A DNA stretch of 64,000 nt from Nocardioides cavernae. GTDB lineage: Bacteria > Actinomycetota > Actinomycetes > Propionibacteriales > Nocardioidaceae. The notes under the pieces were generated by a model that was given only the letters and a program-made list of their open reading frames with translations, had not been told where the DNA came from and did not search any database. The translations under genes and the position numbers were made by a program. This document shows, piece after piece, positions 9,136 to 18,499 of the stretch. Positions within the stretch are counted from its first letter, which is position 1, and every line of letters begins with the position of its first letter. Where the stretch lies: assembly GCF_016907475.1 (NCBI RefSeq), contig NZ_JAFBCA010000001.1:3658001-3722000 (forward strand). The letters run 5' to 3'.

Positions 9136-9495
9136 CTACGAATTCGGGCGGCTCGCGTGGTGCTCGCGATACGGCTGGTACAGCCGCCCCAGGAACTTCT
9201 CGAGCTCCGAGGCGAGGTCCTCGTCCAGGGACGGGAAGGAGAAGGTCGCCTTGCCGGTGCGTCGGGACCGGAGCTCCTCGGAGGAACCCTCGAGCGTCTC
9301 GGGCCAGGTGTCCACGGCGATCGCGTAGAGGCTGACCTTGTGCGCGCTCCGCTTCACTGCGGCGAAGTAGTCGTGACTGCCGGATCCCGGCCAGCGCAGC
9401 GACGGCATGCCGTAGATGGTCGCGTCCTCGAGCTCGTCCCGGTACGGGTCGAGGAGCGCCCAGATCCGAGCTTCGACAGCGTCGAGGTCCGCCAT
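9136..9495 (-). CDS. DUF1801/YdhG-like small protein
   Basis: A 119-residue soluble protein. The segments TIYGMPSLRW, DYFAAVKRSAHKVSLYAIAVD and GKATFSFPSL resemble the DUF1801 (YdhG-like) fold, whose members are related to frataxin-like domains and have no agreed role. ATG at 9495 is preceded at six bases by TACACT, the leaderless promoter pattern. The gene lies 24 bases upstream of the helicase on the same strand and could be cotranscribed with it. The family call is by motif resemblance only. Confidence 0.65.
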   Translation of the reverse strand: MADLDAVEARIWALLDPYRDELEDATIYGMPSLRWPGSGSHDYFAAVKRSAHKVSLYAIAVDTWPETLEGSSEELRSRRTGKATFSFPSLDEDLASELEKFLGRLYQPYREHHASRPNS

Positions 9496-9501
9496 CAGGC
9501 G

Positions 9502-9507
9502 AGTGTA
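9502..9507 (-). promoter_or_regulatory. -10 hexamer, leaderless type, for gene at 9136-9495
   Basis: Read on the minus strand, TACACT is followed by six bases and then the ATG at 9495. No ribosome binding site intervenes. Confidence 0.55.
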
Positions 9508-9666
9508 GGAGGTCGGACCGGGGCAACATCGTCGATTTGTGGGTTGACCGGGGCTTCGGGTCGGGCATTCCATGAAAGTTGGTTCGGGTCCATCAACGGC
9601 AGTGTGGCCACTCATCAGGGTCAGCCGGCATCCGACCAACGCGGATGGATCGTGAGATGAGGTGTC

Positions 9667-11202
9667 GTGAGCGAACCCCCTGCCCGCTCGGGCAACAACC
9701 CGTCGGACCTTGACGGCCCCGACCCGGGTCGCTGGTGGGCGCTGGCCGTCCTGGCGGCCGCCCAGCTCATGATCATCCTGGACGCCTCGATCGTGAACAT
9801 CGCGCTTCCGTCGGCGCAGGCGGACCTCGACATCAGCAACGCGGACCGGCAGTGGATGGTCACGGCGTACACCCTGGCCTTCGGCGCCCTGCTCCTGCTG
9901 GGTGGCCGGATCGCCGACTACACCGGCCGCAAGCGCACCTTCATCATCGGCCTCCTCGGGTTCGCCGGTGCGTCCGCGCTGGGCGGGCTCGCACCCAACC
10001 AGGAGCTGCTGTTCGCCGCCCGCGCCCTCCAGGGTGGCTTCGCAGCGCTGATGGCGCCTGCCTCTCTGTCCATCGTGACGGTCACGTTCACCGAGCCGAA
10101 GGAGCGGGCCCAGGCGTTCGGGGTGTTCGGGGCGCTCGCGGGCGGCGGGGCAGCGATCGGCCTGATCGTGGGCGGCGTGCTCACGGAGTACGCCTCCTGG
10201 CGCTGGTGCCTCGGCGTCAACGTGCCCGTGGCCCTGATCGTCGCTGCCGCGGCCGTCCCCCTGGTCCGCGAGAGCAAGGCCCACGGCGACACCAGGTACG
10301 ACGTCCCGGGCCTCCTGCTCGCGACCGGTGGCCTGTTCTGCCTCGTCTACGGCTTCACCGAGGCCGCCCGTGCGGCGCACCCCGACGACCCGACCTCGAC
10401 CGAGGTGCAGGGCTGGGGCGATCCGAGCACGGTGACCTTCCTGATTGCCGCGGTGGTCCTGCTGGTCGGGTTCGTGCTCTGGGAGCAACGGGCCCGCAAC
10501 CCGCTGCTACCGCTGCGCGTCGTCATGGACCGCAACCGCGGCGGGTCGTTCCTGGTGTTCCTGCTGGTGGGCGCCGGGCTCTTCGCGATGTTCCTGTTCC
10601 TCACCTACTACTTCCAGGTCAATCTCGGCTACACCCCGCTCGAGGCCGGCCTGGCGTTCCTGCCGTTCAGCCTCGGCATCATCCTGGCCGCGGGGGTCGT
10701 GGCCCAGCTGCTCCCTCGACTCGGTCCGAGGGCGCTGATGGTCCCGGGACTCGCCATGGCCGTCGTCGGGATGCTGCTGCTGACCCGGATCGACCAGGAC
10801 TCGTCCTACTGGGCGCTGGTCTTCCCGGCGATGGTGATCATGTCGGTGGGACTGGCCGGCGTGTTCATCCCCGCAGCCAGTACGTCACTGGTCGGGGTCG
10901 GTAGCCACGACGCGGGCGTTGCCTCCGCCGTGCTCAACACCTCGCAGCAGATCGGCGGCTCGCTCGGCACGGCGCTCCTGAACACGATCTTCGCCGGGGC
11001 GGTGACGGCGTACTTCACCGACAACCCGCCGGCCAGCCCCGAGGAGGGCCAGCAGGTCCTGCCTCTCGCGTTCATCCACGGCTACCAGGTGGCGTTCTAC
11101 TGGGGCGCCGCCTTCTTCGCGGTGGCCCTGCTCGTGTCGGTCATCTTCATCAACGCCCACAAGGAGGACATCCCCTCCGATGCGGCCGCCTTGGCCGACT
11201 GA
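9667..11202 (+). CDS. DHA2-family MFS drug exporter
   Basis: A proton-driven multidrug exporter of 511 residues with about 14 predicted transmembrane helices. DHA2 landmarks are visible: motif D-like LDASIVNIALPS in helix 1, motif A GGRIADYTGRKR after helix 2, and motif C GALAGGGAAIGLIVGGVLTEYASWRW around helices 5-6. Both the N and C termini are hydrophilic and short. GTG at 9667 is the start; GAGGTG lies just upstream. No regulator of the TetR or MarR type sits next to it. Substrates cannot be predicted. A hairpin after the stop probably ends the transcript. Confidence 0.9.
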   Translation: MSEPPARSGNNPSDLDGPDPGRWWALAVLAAAQLMIILDASIVNIALPSAQADLDISNADRQWMVTAYTLAFGALLLLGGRIADYTGRKRTFIIGLLGFAGASALGGLAPNQELLFAARALQGGFAALMAPASLSIVTVTFTEPKERAQAFGVFGALAGGGAAIGLIVGGVLTEYASWRWCLGVNVPVALIVAAAAVPLVRESKAHGDTRYDVPGLLLATGGLFCLVYGFTEAARAAHPDDPTSTEVQGWGDPSTVTFLIAAVVLLVGFVLWEQRARNPLLPLRVVMDRNRGGSFLVFLLVGAGLFAMFLFLTYYFQVNLGYTPLEAGLAFLPFSLGIILAAGVVAQLLPRLGPRALMVPGLAMAVVGMLLLTRIDQDSSYWALVFPAMVIMSVGLAGVFIPAASTSLVGVGSHDAGVASAVLNTSQQIGGSLGTALLNTIFAGAVTAYFTDNPPASPEEGQQVLPLAFIHGYQVAFYWGAAFFAVALLVSVIFINAHKEDIPSDAAALAD

Positions 11203-11206
11203 CGGA

Positions 11207-11240
11207 AGCCCTGTCTGCGGCACGGCAGAACCGTAGGGCT
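11207..11240. terminator. Bidirectional hairpin between convergent genes
   Basis: Nested stems between the MFS gene and the VOC gene: outer AGCCCT (11207-11212) with AGGGCT (11235-11240), inner TCTGC (11214-11218) with GCAGA (11225-11229). It has no T run, as is common in high-GC actinobacteria. Confidence 0.5.
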
Positions 11241-11617
11241 CAGGGCTTGGGCGGGTGCTCCGCAAGGCAGAAGAGATTGCCCTCAGGGTCGGCCATCGTT
11301 GTCCACTGCACGTGGGGGTGCTCGTCCAACACATGCCAGCGCGTGGTCGCACCGAGCTTCTCCAGTCGAGCGACCTCGATTCGTCGTTCGCCCCATGGGA
11401 CTGTCAGGTCGAGGTGCATCGTCTGACGGTCAGGCCGCGGACCGGTGAGGGGTTGGAAGAACATGGCGAGTCCACCAGGTTGGGCCGGAGGCAGATAGAC
11501 GGAACCTCCGGACGATTCTCGGCCGCTCCCGGTGACAGCTGTCCAGAACGTCGCGAGTGCCTCTGGATCGGCGGCCTCGATGTTGACTGCGCCGAGAGTG
11601 ATCTTGGGAAGTGGCAT
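11240..11617 (-). CDS. VOC-family protein (glyoxalase/bleomycin resistance fold)
   Basis: A 125-residue single-domain vicinal-oxygen-chelate protein. The N-terminal strand ITLGAVNIEAADPEALATFW, the middle MHLDLTV and the C-terminal HVQWTTMADPEGNLFCLAE fit the beta-alpha-beta-beta-beta pattern, with the DPEGN turn typical of the group. Members bind a divalent metal and act on small molecules or sequester drugs. ATG at 11617 follows the promoter hexamer TAGGTT at six bases. It converges on the MFS gene. The ligand is unknown. Confidence 0.8.
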   Translation of the reverse strand: MPLPKITLGAVNIEAADPEALATFWTAVTGSGRESSGGSVYLPPAQPGGLAMFFQPLTGPRPDRQTMHLDLTVPWGERRIEVARLEKLGATTRWHVLDEHPHVQWTTMADPEGNLFCLAEHPPKP

Positions 11618-11623
11618 GCTTCG

Positions 11624-11629
11624 AACCTA
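11624..11629 (-). promoter_or_regulatory. -10 hexamer, leaderless type, for VOC gene
   Basis: TAGGTT on the minus strand lies six bases before the ATG at 11617, with no ribosome binding site between. Confidence 0.55.
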
Positions 11630-11720
11630 GGCACCGGCGGCCGAGCGATCCAAGCGCCTGGTGCTTGCGCGGGGGCAACGTCGGATCGCGGCCGCCGTGC
11701 GGAGCGGCAGGGCAGGTTCC

Positions 11721-12110
11721 TCAGTCCCGAGCGTCGCGTCGCTCCTGGAGACGTGCGCGGGCCTCGGCCAGGTAGTTGAGACACGGGGCCTCGGCGTCGG
11801 GGTGCTTGGACGTGAGGTGGAGGATCCATCGATCCATCGCGGCCATGTACCCGTTGTCCTCCCCCGGCCGGCGCGTGCTCCAGGCGCGCGTGCCGGTCCC
11901 GGGTCGCGGGACCTCGCACTGCGTGCACGAGATCGTGTAGGCGAAGGAGTCGTCGGGGCTCACGTCGATGCGGACCAAGGCCAGCGCTCCTGCCTCGGCG
12001 CTGGCCTTCCTCTGTCGGGCGGAACGGCTGGCGGGCACAGGTACCTCGGTTCGTGCTCGGGGATGGCGGTCCCAGCCTAGGCACCGCCTGGGCTTCTCGA
12101 CGTTGCGCAC
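11721..12110 (-). CDS. Hypothetical protein with possible zinc-binding residues
   Basis: About 129 residues, start uncertain (GTG at 12110 chosen as the most upstream plausible codon; the first 45 residues are Arg-rich and may not be translated). The C-terminal part holds CTQCE, then WILHLTSKHPD and a third Cys. A Cys-x2-Cys followed by W...H...H resembles small zinc-binding DUF7848-type actinobacterial proteins, but I see this only as a pattern. It lies between the VOC and cupredoxin genes, all on the minus strand. No function is proposed. Confidence 0.5.
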   Translation of the reverse strand: MRNVEKPRRCLGWDRHPRARTEVPVPASRSARQRKASAEAGALALVRIDVSPDDSFAYTISCTQCEVPRPGTGTRAWSTRRPGEDNGYMAAMDRWILHLTSKHPDAEAPCLNYLAEARARLQERRDARD

Positions 12111-12124
12111 CTCCAGTCTGCGAG

Positions 12125-13105
12125 CTACTGCACCACCACCTGACCGACCATGCCCATCCCGGCATGGATGAGGCAGACGTACGAGTAGGTGCCTGCCTTG
12201 GTGAACTTCACCGTGAACGTGCTCGGCGGCGGCCCGAACCCTGCAGGCAGGATCACCCCAGAGCTGAGGGCAGCACCCTGGAAGTTGGTCGGGTCACCGG
12301 TGGGCGCGAACGGGTTCGCCGGCGGAGGTCCGAACGTGACCGTGTGTGGGACCGGGAACACGTTCCTCGCCATGTCGAAGGTCACGCTGTCGCCGACCTT
12401 CACCACGATGTTGCCGGGGATGAACCGGTTGACCTGCGCGCGCATGTCGGCAGCGCCCATGAACACGTGGTGGGAGCTGGCGGCGCCCAGTGCGTCAGAC
12501 CACAGGTTGAGCCCATGCTCGATGTCCGCATTCGACGCCTTGGTGGCCATGGCGTTGTACTCGGCTTGCGTGTGCGGATAGGGAGTGCCGGCCTTGCGGA
12601 CCACGACGACCGCCTTCATGGCCTCGCCGTGGACGTAGCACAAGTACTTGTACTTGCCCGGCTTCTTGAACTTCAGGTCGTACGACGTGACGGCGTCGGG
12701 GAAGAGGGCGTCGGGTGCGGGGGCCATGATCCCCGAGCTGCGGAACTGCCCCGGCTTGGAGATCGAGCCCTTCGACGTCGGCGCCGTCATGTAGGTGGTC
12801 ATCGGACTGAACTCGACGGCGGGGTGCTTGTCGTCGATGAACGAGACGGTGTGCGGCTCCATCGAGTTGGCGACCCAGTGCACTGTGTCGCCGGCGTTGA
12901 TCCAGATCTTCTTGGGCCCGTACGCCATCGTCTGTACGGCGCCTGAGCTCGACTCTGCGCCGACCATGACGTTCCAGGTCTTGGCCTTGGTAGCGGACGC
13001 GGCGTGGACGTTGCTTGCCAGCAGTGCAGGCATGGCGGCAAGCAGCAGGGCGAACACCGCGAGGAACACCGAGGATCTCCTCGGCCGGGGGGACATCAGG
13101 GGCAT
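12125..13105 (-). CDS. Secreted protein with two cupredoxin domains
   Basis: An exported copper-protein candidate of 326 residues. A Sec signal peptide (about residues 1-36, hydrophobic core FLAVFALLLAAMPALLA) precedes two plastocyanin-like domains. Each has the type-1 copper ligand set: PHTVSF then YLCYVHGEAM in the first, PHTVTF then YVCLIHAGMGM in the second, giving His, Cys, His and Met. ATG at 13105 is chosen over the TTG at 13111 because GAAGGAG lies six bases upstream. No oxidase or nitrite reductase gene is adjacent, so its electron partner is unknown. It could carry electrons or store and sense copper outside the cell. Confidence 0.85.
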   Translation of the reverse strand: MPLMSPRPRRSSVFLAVFALLLAAMPALLASNVHAASATKAKTWNVMVGAESSSGAVQTMAYGPKKIWINAGDTVHWVANSMEPHTVSFIDDKHPAVEFSPMTTYMTAPTSKGSISKPGQFRSSGIMAPAPDALFPDAVTSYDLKFKKPGKYKYLCYVHGEAMKAVVVVRKAGTPYPHTQAEYNAMATKASNADIEHGLNLWSDALGAASSHHVFMGAADMRAQVNRFIPGNIVVKVGDSVTFDMARNVFPVPHTVTFGPPPANPFAPTGDPTNFQGAALSSGVILPAGFGPPPSTFTVKFTKAGTYSYVCLIHAGMGMVGQVVVQ

Positions 13106-13286
13106 GCTCAACTCCTTCGCAGTTGGGTAACCTCCTCACTCTCCTCGCGGCAACGATCTGCGACAACCGGCTGTCGCGGGCTGCATAGACCACTCCCTCG
13201 AGGCACTCGGCTGGGGTCCTCCCCGCTCGCTCGGTGCCGAGGGTGGTTGCTCGCGCTGGGGCTCCTGTGAGCGCATCCTTGATCGG

Positions 13287-13835
13287 GTGGCGCACGTTGA
13301 AGGCCTGCAGTCCGGCGGCAGCCCACGGCTGATCTGGATCGGCGGAGCTGCTGGTCTGGCAGGCGGGCTGGCCTGGGTCATCAAGGGCGTCGCAATCCTT
13401 GCCGCAGACGACCAACCGCCACTGATGTTCGACGTCGCCCTTCCGCTCTTCGGCCTGAGCCTGTTGGGCGTTGCCCACCTCACTCTTCGGCAGGTGCGCC
13501 GAAGAGTGGTCGCGTCCTTGGCCTGGCTGGCTGTCGTTGCCGGGCTGGTGGCGTTCGTGAGCGAGCTGCTCGACAAGGGCTGGGACGCGTCGATTGCTGC
13601 GTCGTCCCTGGCGTTGCTGATGGGGCAGCTGACGCTGCCGAGGAGCGGCCGAGCACCCGCCCCGCTGACGTTCTGGATCGGCGTAGGCACGCTGCCAGCA
13701 CTTGCGGTTGGAGGTGCTCTGGCCGAGATCGACGAGCGGCTCCTCGAGATCCCGCTCGTGTGCGTTGGTCTCGCTTGGATGCTGGTGGGATGGTTGACGT
13801 TGCGCAACCGGGATGCAGTCCCGGCATCGCGGTAG
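13287..13835 (+). CDS. Hypothetical membrane protein, about five helices
   Basis: A 182-residue protein with hydrophobic segments at roughly residues 14-38, 47-62, 72-92, 102-116, 127-145 and 155-172. The charged loops are short. I recognise no family. The GTG start at 13287 has only a weak ribosome binding site, so the first residues are uncertain. It is divergent from the cupredoxin gene across about 180 bases that hold no other recognisable element. Confidence 0.6.
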   Translation: MAHVEGLQSGGSPRLIWIGGAAGLAGGLAWVIKGVAILAADDQPPLMFDVALPLFGLSLLGVAHLTLRQVRRRVVASLAWLAVVAGLVAFVSELLDKGWDASIAASSLALLMGQLTLPRSGRAPAPLTFWIGVGTLPALAVGGALAEIDERLLEIPLVCVGLAWMLVGWLTLRNRDAVPASR

Positions 13836-13924
13836 CGGCCGCAGCGCCTGTGTTCTCGCCGACATCCGCGGCCACGCGCCGACAGCGGCGGCGTGACGCA
13901 CTCGCCGGGGCCGGGCGGGCTTCC

Positions 13925-14446
13925 CTAGGGTTTCGCGTACCTCAACAGGACGATGCCGCTGTTGAACGACGTGCAGTCCGTCAGGCGTAGCCGTCTGGAC
14001 TGTTCGAGATCACCGAAGAGTCGAGTCCCGCGGCCCAGCACGACGGGTATCACAGCGATGATCAGCTCGTCGAGGGCGTCGGCGGCAAGGGCCTGCGTCA
14101 GCACATCGCCTCCACCGAAGACATTCACGTCCTTGTCGGTCGTGGACTGTGCGGTGGTCACGACGGTGCGAATGTCCTCTGACGTGAAAGTGATTCCTGA
14201 TGGCGCCTCCTCGGGTGCGGAGTGCGTCATCACGAAGGTGGGCGGAGTGGACCTGCCGCCGCCGAACATTCCCACGGACTCGCGATACGTCGTGGCCCCC
14301 AGTACGTAGGCTCCACCCCGCTGCATCGTCTGCTTCATTCCGTAGTCCTCATCACCTCGCATGGCGTCGTTGAGCCACGCCATGTCGCCGTTCTCTGCTC
14401 GGATGAAACCATCGAGACTGGCCGCGATGCTTGCGAAGATGACCAT
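13925..14446 (-). CDS. Dihydrofolate reductase-family protein (RibD C-terminal-like)
   Basis: A 173-residue NADPH-dependent reductase-like protein of the group related to the RibD C-terminal domain. FASIAASLDGFI at the N terminus, YVLGATTYRESVGMF, VNVFGGGDVLTQAL and PVVLGRGTRLF are the family blocks; GGGDVL is the cofactor-binding turn. Stand-alone members are common in actinobacteria and their substrates are mostly unknown. ATG at 14446 is preceded at five bases by TACGCT. It converges on the membrane-protein gene at 13287. Confidence 0.85.
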   Translation of the reverse strand: MVIFASIAASLDGFIRAENGDMAWLNDAMRGDEDYGMKQTMQRGGAYVLGATTYRESVGMFGGGRSTPPTFVMTHSAPEEAPSGITFTSEDIRTVVTTAQSTTDKDVNVFGGGDVLTQALAADALDELIIAVIPVVLGRGTRLFGDLEQSRRLRLTDCTSFNSGIVLLRYAKP

Positions 14447-14499
14447 GCGCCAGCGTATGACCCCGGCGACTTCCGTCCAGTGGCAACGCAAGGTGCTGG

Positions 14500-16005
14500 C
14501 TAGCGGCGTTCGTGCCAGAGAGCCAGTGCGGTGCGCGAGCTGAGGTTGAGCTTCGACAGGATCCGGCTGATGTGGTTCTCGACCGTGCGCTCGGACAAGG
14601 TGAACTGCCGCGCAATCGCTGCATTGCTCATCCCCTGAGCGACCAGCGCCGTCACTTCGGCCTCGCGAGGGGTGAGCACCTGATCCCTCTCGCCGGGGCC
14701 GAGCAGCGTGTCGAGCTGGTCGACCAGCGGTGCCATGCCGAGTCGCCGCGCCAGATCAAGGGCGCCGTGGGCGTGCTCGCGGCGGGCTCGCGAGCGGGTC
14801 GGCTCGACGGCGGCGAGCTCGGCCAGCACATACGCCTTTGACGGGAGAGCGTGGATCTCCTCTGACCGCACCAATGTGGATCTCAGATGCTCGTCTGCTG
14901 TGGTCAGGTCGCCGAGCAGTCGAGCCAGGCGGCCTAGCGCCAGCCCTACGGGACCCTGGTACGGCGCGTGTGCGTGAGCGACGACGTGCAGGTGCTCGTA
15001 CAGCAGGAGGGTGGCGTACAGCCTTGCGGCGTTGGCCTCGTCACCCAGCCAGACGCAGACGTCCGCGCCGTCTGCGATCGCCATCAAGAACTCCGGCGCC
15101 TCCACCGGCACTGCCGCGACCTGGGCTGCGAGCGCTCGCCACTCGTCGGCGGCTTCCGCTCGAAGGCCCGCGCTCTTGAGCGCCACGCACAGCCAGGTGC
15201 GTGCGACGAAAGGGAGGTGCTCGACCTGCTCACGCACTTCCTCGAGCAAGGTCTTCGCCGTGCCCTGATGGCGCGCGGCCTCGAACGCGAACGGCAGCCG
15301 CAGGAACGCCGCGTCGCTGTGCTCCCCTCCGATCCGAGCAGCGTCCTCGGCCAGGCGTACGCCGTCGTCGAACCGCCCGTCGACGAGTGCCTGCGAGGCC
15401 CGCACCAGGAGCACCCGCGACTGCCAGGCCGAACCCAACTGCTCGGCGAGCACAGTCAGCGAAGCCAACTCTCCCAACAGCTCCGTCCGCTGGCCGTTGG
15501 CGGCGTGAACGTCCATCGACCACAGCCGGCCCCAGGCTTGCATCTCCCGGTCGCTGACGGTCTGGCCCAGCGCAACTGCGCGGCGAGCCAGCGCCAGGCG
15601 GTCCGCCCCCAGGAGCGGGTCCTGCAGCGCGGCGATGCGCGCTTGAATCTCGACGAACTCGACCTCGGCACCTACCTCACCGTCGACGTCGACCAGCTCG
15701 ATGGCGCGGAACACGTCACGGGTCGCCTCGACCTGGGCCACCACCCGCGCTGCCGCCTCCTGCCCGGCCGGTCCGGCGCGTTTCAACAGCGCGAGCGCGT
15801 CGCTGGCCAGCGCGTGCACTCGCGCGCGAAGCAGGGGATCGAGTGGCCCGCGGACCAGGGTGGCCGTAGCCGCGATCAGCGACGGGTCAGTGTTCTCGGT
15901 GCAGCCCTCGACAATCGCAACGCAGCTGCGCACGGCCTCCGCCACGGCGCCTGCGGCGTACTGCTCACGAGCCCGGCCGAGCTGCTCGCGGAGCTCGTCC
16001 TCCAT
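14500..16005 (-). CDS. LuxR-family regulator with helical repeat N terminus
   Basis: A transcription factor of 501 residues. The last 65 residues form a LuxR/NarL-type helix-turn-helix, [25 protein letters not shown] then [23 protein letters not shown]. The first 430 residues are all-helical, Ala/Leu-rich and TPR-like, similar to the C-terminal part of LAL (MalT-like) regulators, but the NTPase domain is missing: there is no Walker A motif. ATG at 16005 is preceded at seven bases by TACGGT. The divergent membrane-protein pair at 16145 starts 140 bases away and is the obvious candidate target. Confidence 0.85.
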   Translation of the reverse strand: MEDELREQLGRAREQYAAGAVAEAVRSCVAIVEGCTENTDPSLIAATATLVRGPLDPLLRARVHALASDALALLKRAGPAGQEAAARVVAQVEATRDVFRAIELVDVDGEVGAEVEFVEIQARIAALQDPLLGADRLALARRAVALGQTVSDREMQAWGRLWSMDVHAANGQRTELLGELASLTVLAEQLGSAWQSRVLLVRASQALVDGRFDDGVRLAEDAARIGGEHSDAAFLRLPFAFEAARHQGTAKTLLEEVREQVEHLPFVARTWLCVALKSAGLRAEAADEWRALAAQVAAVPVEAPEFLMAIADGADVCVWLGDEANAARLYATLLLYEHLHVVAHAHAPYQGPVGLALGRLARLLGDLTTADEHLRSTLVRSEEIHALPSKAYVLAELAAVEPTRSRARREHAHGALDLARRLGMAPLVDQLDTLLGPGERDQVLTPREAEVTALVAQGMSNAAIARQFTLSERTVENHISRILSKLNLSSRTALALWHERR

Positions 16006-16012
16006 GATCACC

Positions 16013-16018
16013 ACCGTA
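16013..16018 (-). promoter_or_regulatory. -10 hexamer, leaderless type, for LuxR-family gene
   Basis: TACGGT on the minus strand lies seven bases before the ATG at 16005. Confidence 0.5.
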
Positions 16019-16144
16019 GGGCTCCCAGAGCCGGGCTGTCGCGGCCTGGTTGAGCGCCTACTTGAGTGGTTCCCCTCATGTGCACCCGGGGCGTGTGTTC
16101 CTAGCGTCGACAGCACCCAGCCATGCCGTCCCAGGAGGACCACC

Positions 16145-16813
16145 ATGACGACCCACTCCGTGCAGCCGACCACCCCAACCCGGCCGCTGCGCCGCGATCT
16201 GCGCACCGCCCTGGCACCGGGCTTGCTCATCATCATCGCTGCCGCCGTGCAGGGCGACGGCGCCATCATCACGGCGGCCTACCGAAGCGCCTCGCCGATC
16301 TCCGAGGAGCAGCTGTCCTACCCGTGGGACGGCGCCACCGCGATCACCACGTCGCTGATCTGGGCCGCCAGTCAGGTGCTGATCGTTGTGGGACTCGTGG
16401 CTTTCGCGCGTAGCGGCGCGGCGCCTACCACGGCCGGGCGTGTCGGAGGGCGGCTCGCCGTGGCCGGGGCCTTGCTCTACGTCGTCGCGCACGGTCTGTC
16501 GCTGGTTGCGTTCGACGCCGCCCTCGACGACCCCATCTCGGTCGCAGTGCTTTCGTGCTTCGGGGTCGGAACGATGCTCACCGCGGTCGGCCTGATCATG
16601 GCCGGCGCGGCCGCGCTGCGGGCGGGAGTCTGGTCGCGTTGGCGCCGATACACCCCGCTCGTCCTCGGGGTCTGGATGGTCGTCATGATGCCGCTGCAGT
16701 TCACCCCGGCTCTCCCGCTCGCCGTCGGCCTCTATGCGCTCGCCTTCCTGGCCCTCGGTCTGGCCTTGATCGTGGAGGACCTGGAACCCGAGCGGAAGGA
16801 GGCACCTCGATGA
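16145..16813 (+). CDS. Hypothetical membrane protein, first of a coupled pair
   Basis: A 222-residue protein with about six hydrophobic helices after a short polar N terminus (first helix [15 protein letters not shown], last one close to the C terminus). ATG at 16145 has an ideal AGGAGG six bases upstream. No family is recognised. It overlaps the next gene by four bases (ATGA) and is divergent from the LuxR-type regulator, which probably controls it. Confidence 0.7.
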   Translation: MTTHSVQPTTPTRPLRRDLRTALAPGLLIIIAAAVQGDGAIITAAYRSASPISEEQLSYPWDGATAITTSLIWAASQVLIVVGLVAFARSGAAPTTAGRVGGRLAVAGALLYVVAHGLSLVAFDAALDDPISVAVLSCFGVGTMLTAVGLIMAGAAALRAGVWSRWRRYTPLVLGVWMVVMMPLQFTPALPLAVGLYALAFLALGLALIVEDLEPERKEAPR

Positions 16814-17250
16814 GCCGCTCGCGGACCGCAGCGTTGGTGACCTGGACCTATGCCGCGATGTTTGGCGTCCCGGCCGTGCCTGTGGCGATCTTCCTCGCCG
16901 AGAACGGCAGACTTCCCTCGCTGTGGGGCATGTTCGACATGTACGCCGGCCTCTGGTCCACCCAGCTAGCACAGGACCGTGTGATAGCCCTGCTTCTGGC
17001 GTACGCAGGCCTTGTGCTGGCTGCGGTCTGGTCGGGTTGGCTGCTGTGGCAGATGCGCAAGGGAGGGGCGGTGCTGAACCTGGGACTGCTGCCGCTGGAG
17101 GCAGTCTTCTGGATCGGCTTCGCTCTCCCCATTCCCTGGCTGTTCGGGATCGCGAGAGTCGCGCTTGTGGCCCTGGCGTGGCCGGAGCTCTCCGGATCGC
17201 GCCGTCAGGCGACCGCCACGACGCCAGATGCTGCTAGACCATCGAGCTGA
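16810..17250 (+). CDS. Hypothetical membrane protein, second of a coupled pair
   Basis: A 146-residue protein with four hydrophobic segments (about 8-26, 58-82, 90-108 and 110-128). It starts at ATG 16810 inside the stop of the preceding gene, so the two are translated together and may form one membrane complex. I recognise no domain. The C terminus is short and polar. Confidence 0.7.
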   Translation: MSRSRTAALVTWTYAAMFGVPAVPVAIFLAENGRLPSLWGMFDMYAGLWSTQLAQDRVIALLLAYAGLVLAAVWSGWLLWQMRKGGAVLNLGLLPLEAVFWIGFALPIPWLFGIARVALVALAWPELSGSRRQATATTPDAARPSS

Positions 17251-17325
17251 TCCCGCGACGCCGTGCGTGAACTGATCTCTCCGGCGAGCAGGCCACCCAC
17301 CGCCGCCGGTGACTTCGGTGGGCTG

Positions 17326-18399
17326 TCACGACAGTTGGTAGAAGCGCCAGAACCCGAAGTCCTCGATGGGCAGTATCTCGAAGTCCGTGAACCCTGCTGC
17401 CTCGCCATATCCACGCAGGGTGGATGGGCGCATGACGGTGCCGGTCCCGACGCTCGGCGTGCTCGACAGGCCGTCGGGGAGGCAGACGAAGAGACTGAAG
17501 CCGTACATCAGGCGTTCGAGATCGTCGCCGTTGGGTGCGAACTCGTCAGCGACAGCCTCGTCCATGACGACCAGCGGCGCCCCGGGTGCCAAGGCCTTGC
17601 GGACGGCTGAGAGGACGTCGATCGGTCGTGGCATGTCGTGGACGCACTCGAAGGCGAATGCCGCGTCAAAGCGTTCGGCCGGCAAGGTCGAGGCGTCCTG
17701 GTGGAGGAAGGTGACCCGGTCTGCCACGCCGGCCGCCCGGGCGTTGACCGTGGCCATCGTGACCGATTGCTCGTCGATGTCGATACCGATCACGGAGGCG
17801 TCCGGGTAAGCGCGAGCAAGGGCGATGCTCGACCACCCGCCACCGCTGCCGATGTCGAGCAACCTGGCCCCTGGCCGGCGGAGGATGTCGTGCAACGTGC
17901 TGATCCCAGATAGCGCGGGGCCGAGCTGGCTCTCGAACCACGGCCGATTGGCGTCAGCCTGCGACTCTCGGGCGTCGGGGCCGAGGTCGTCCCAACTGAC
18001 GCCGCCCCCGTCGCGGTAGGCCTCGAGCAACCGAGGCAGTGCTGGACCCACGGCCCCGAACATCCTGCCCATGGGTGCGAGATAGGCCAGGCTCGAGACG
18101 TCAGTCATGACCTCTGCGGTGCTGGGGGGAATCGCGTAGACGCGTTCGTCGGCTGCAGCGTCGTGCTCCACCGAGAGCAGGCCGATCACCGCTTGTTGCT
18201 CGAGCCACTCACGCGCGTAACGCGGCTGAGTGTTGGTGCGGGCCGCGAGCTCGACAGCAGTCGCTGGCCCCTGATCGGCGAGGCTGACGTACCAACCGAG
18301 ACGGTCTCCGAGGTAGACCGACATGATCTCCACCGTGCCGAGCAGAGATCCGAAGAGCCGCTCTGCGACTTCGTCTGCTGTCTGCTGGGATGCGTCCAT
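17326..18399 (-). CDS. SAM-dependent methyltransferase with winged-helix N terminus
   Basis: A class I methyltransferase of 357 residues. The N-terminal third is a winged-helix-like dimerisation region (ATAVELAARTNTQPRYAREWLEQQAVIGLL). The Rossmann domain begins at the SAM-binding glycine motif LLDIGSGGGWSSIALARAYP, with the acidic GIDIDEQSV at strand 2 and FECVHDM at motif IV. This layout is like the O-methyltransferase-like proteins of Rv2258c type. ATG at 18399 is preferred to the GTG at 18462, whose extension is Arg/Lys-rich and unlike the family. The substrate is unknown. It is divergent from the YecM-like gene. Confidence 0.82.
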   Translation of the reverse strand: MDASQQTADEVAERLFGSLLGTVEIMSVYLGDRLGWYVSLADQGPATAVELAARTNTQPRYAREWLEQQAVIGLLSVEHDAAADERVYAIPPSTAEVMTDVSSLAYLAPMGRMFGAVGPALPRLLEAYRDGGGVSWDDLGPDARESQADANRPWFESQLGPALSGISTLHDILRRPGARLLDIGSGGGWSSIALARAYPDASVIGIDIDEQSVTMATVNARAAGVADRVTFLHQDASTLPAERFDAAFAFECVHDMPRPIDVLSAVRKALAPGAPLVVMDEAVADEFAPNGDDLERLMYGFSLFVCLPDGLSSTPSVGTGTVMRPSTLRGYGEAAGFTDFEILPIEDFGFWRFYQLS

Positions 18400-18499
18400 G
18401 GCCTCACTGTCCTCTTCCACGAGCTTCTGCGCCACGAGTCGTTTCTCCCGCGTTGGCCGCACTCGTGGGTCCTACGATGGCGGGCGGAAGGAGGCGGCG

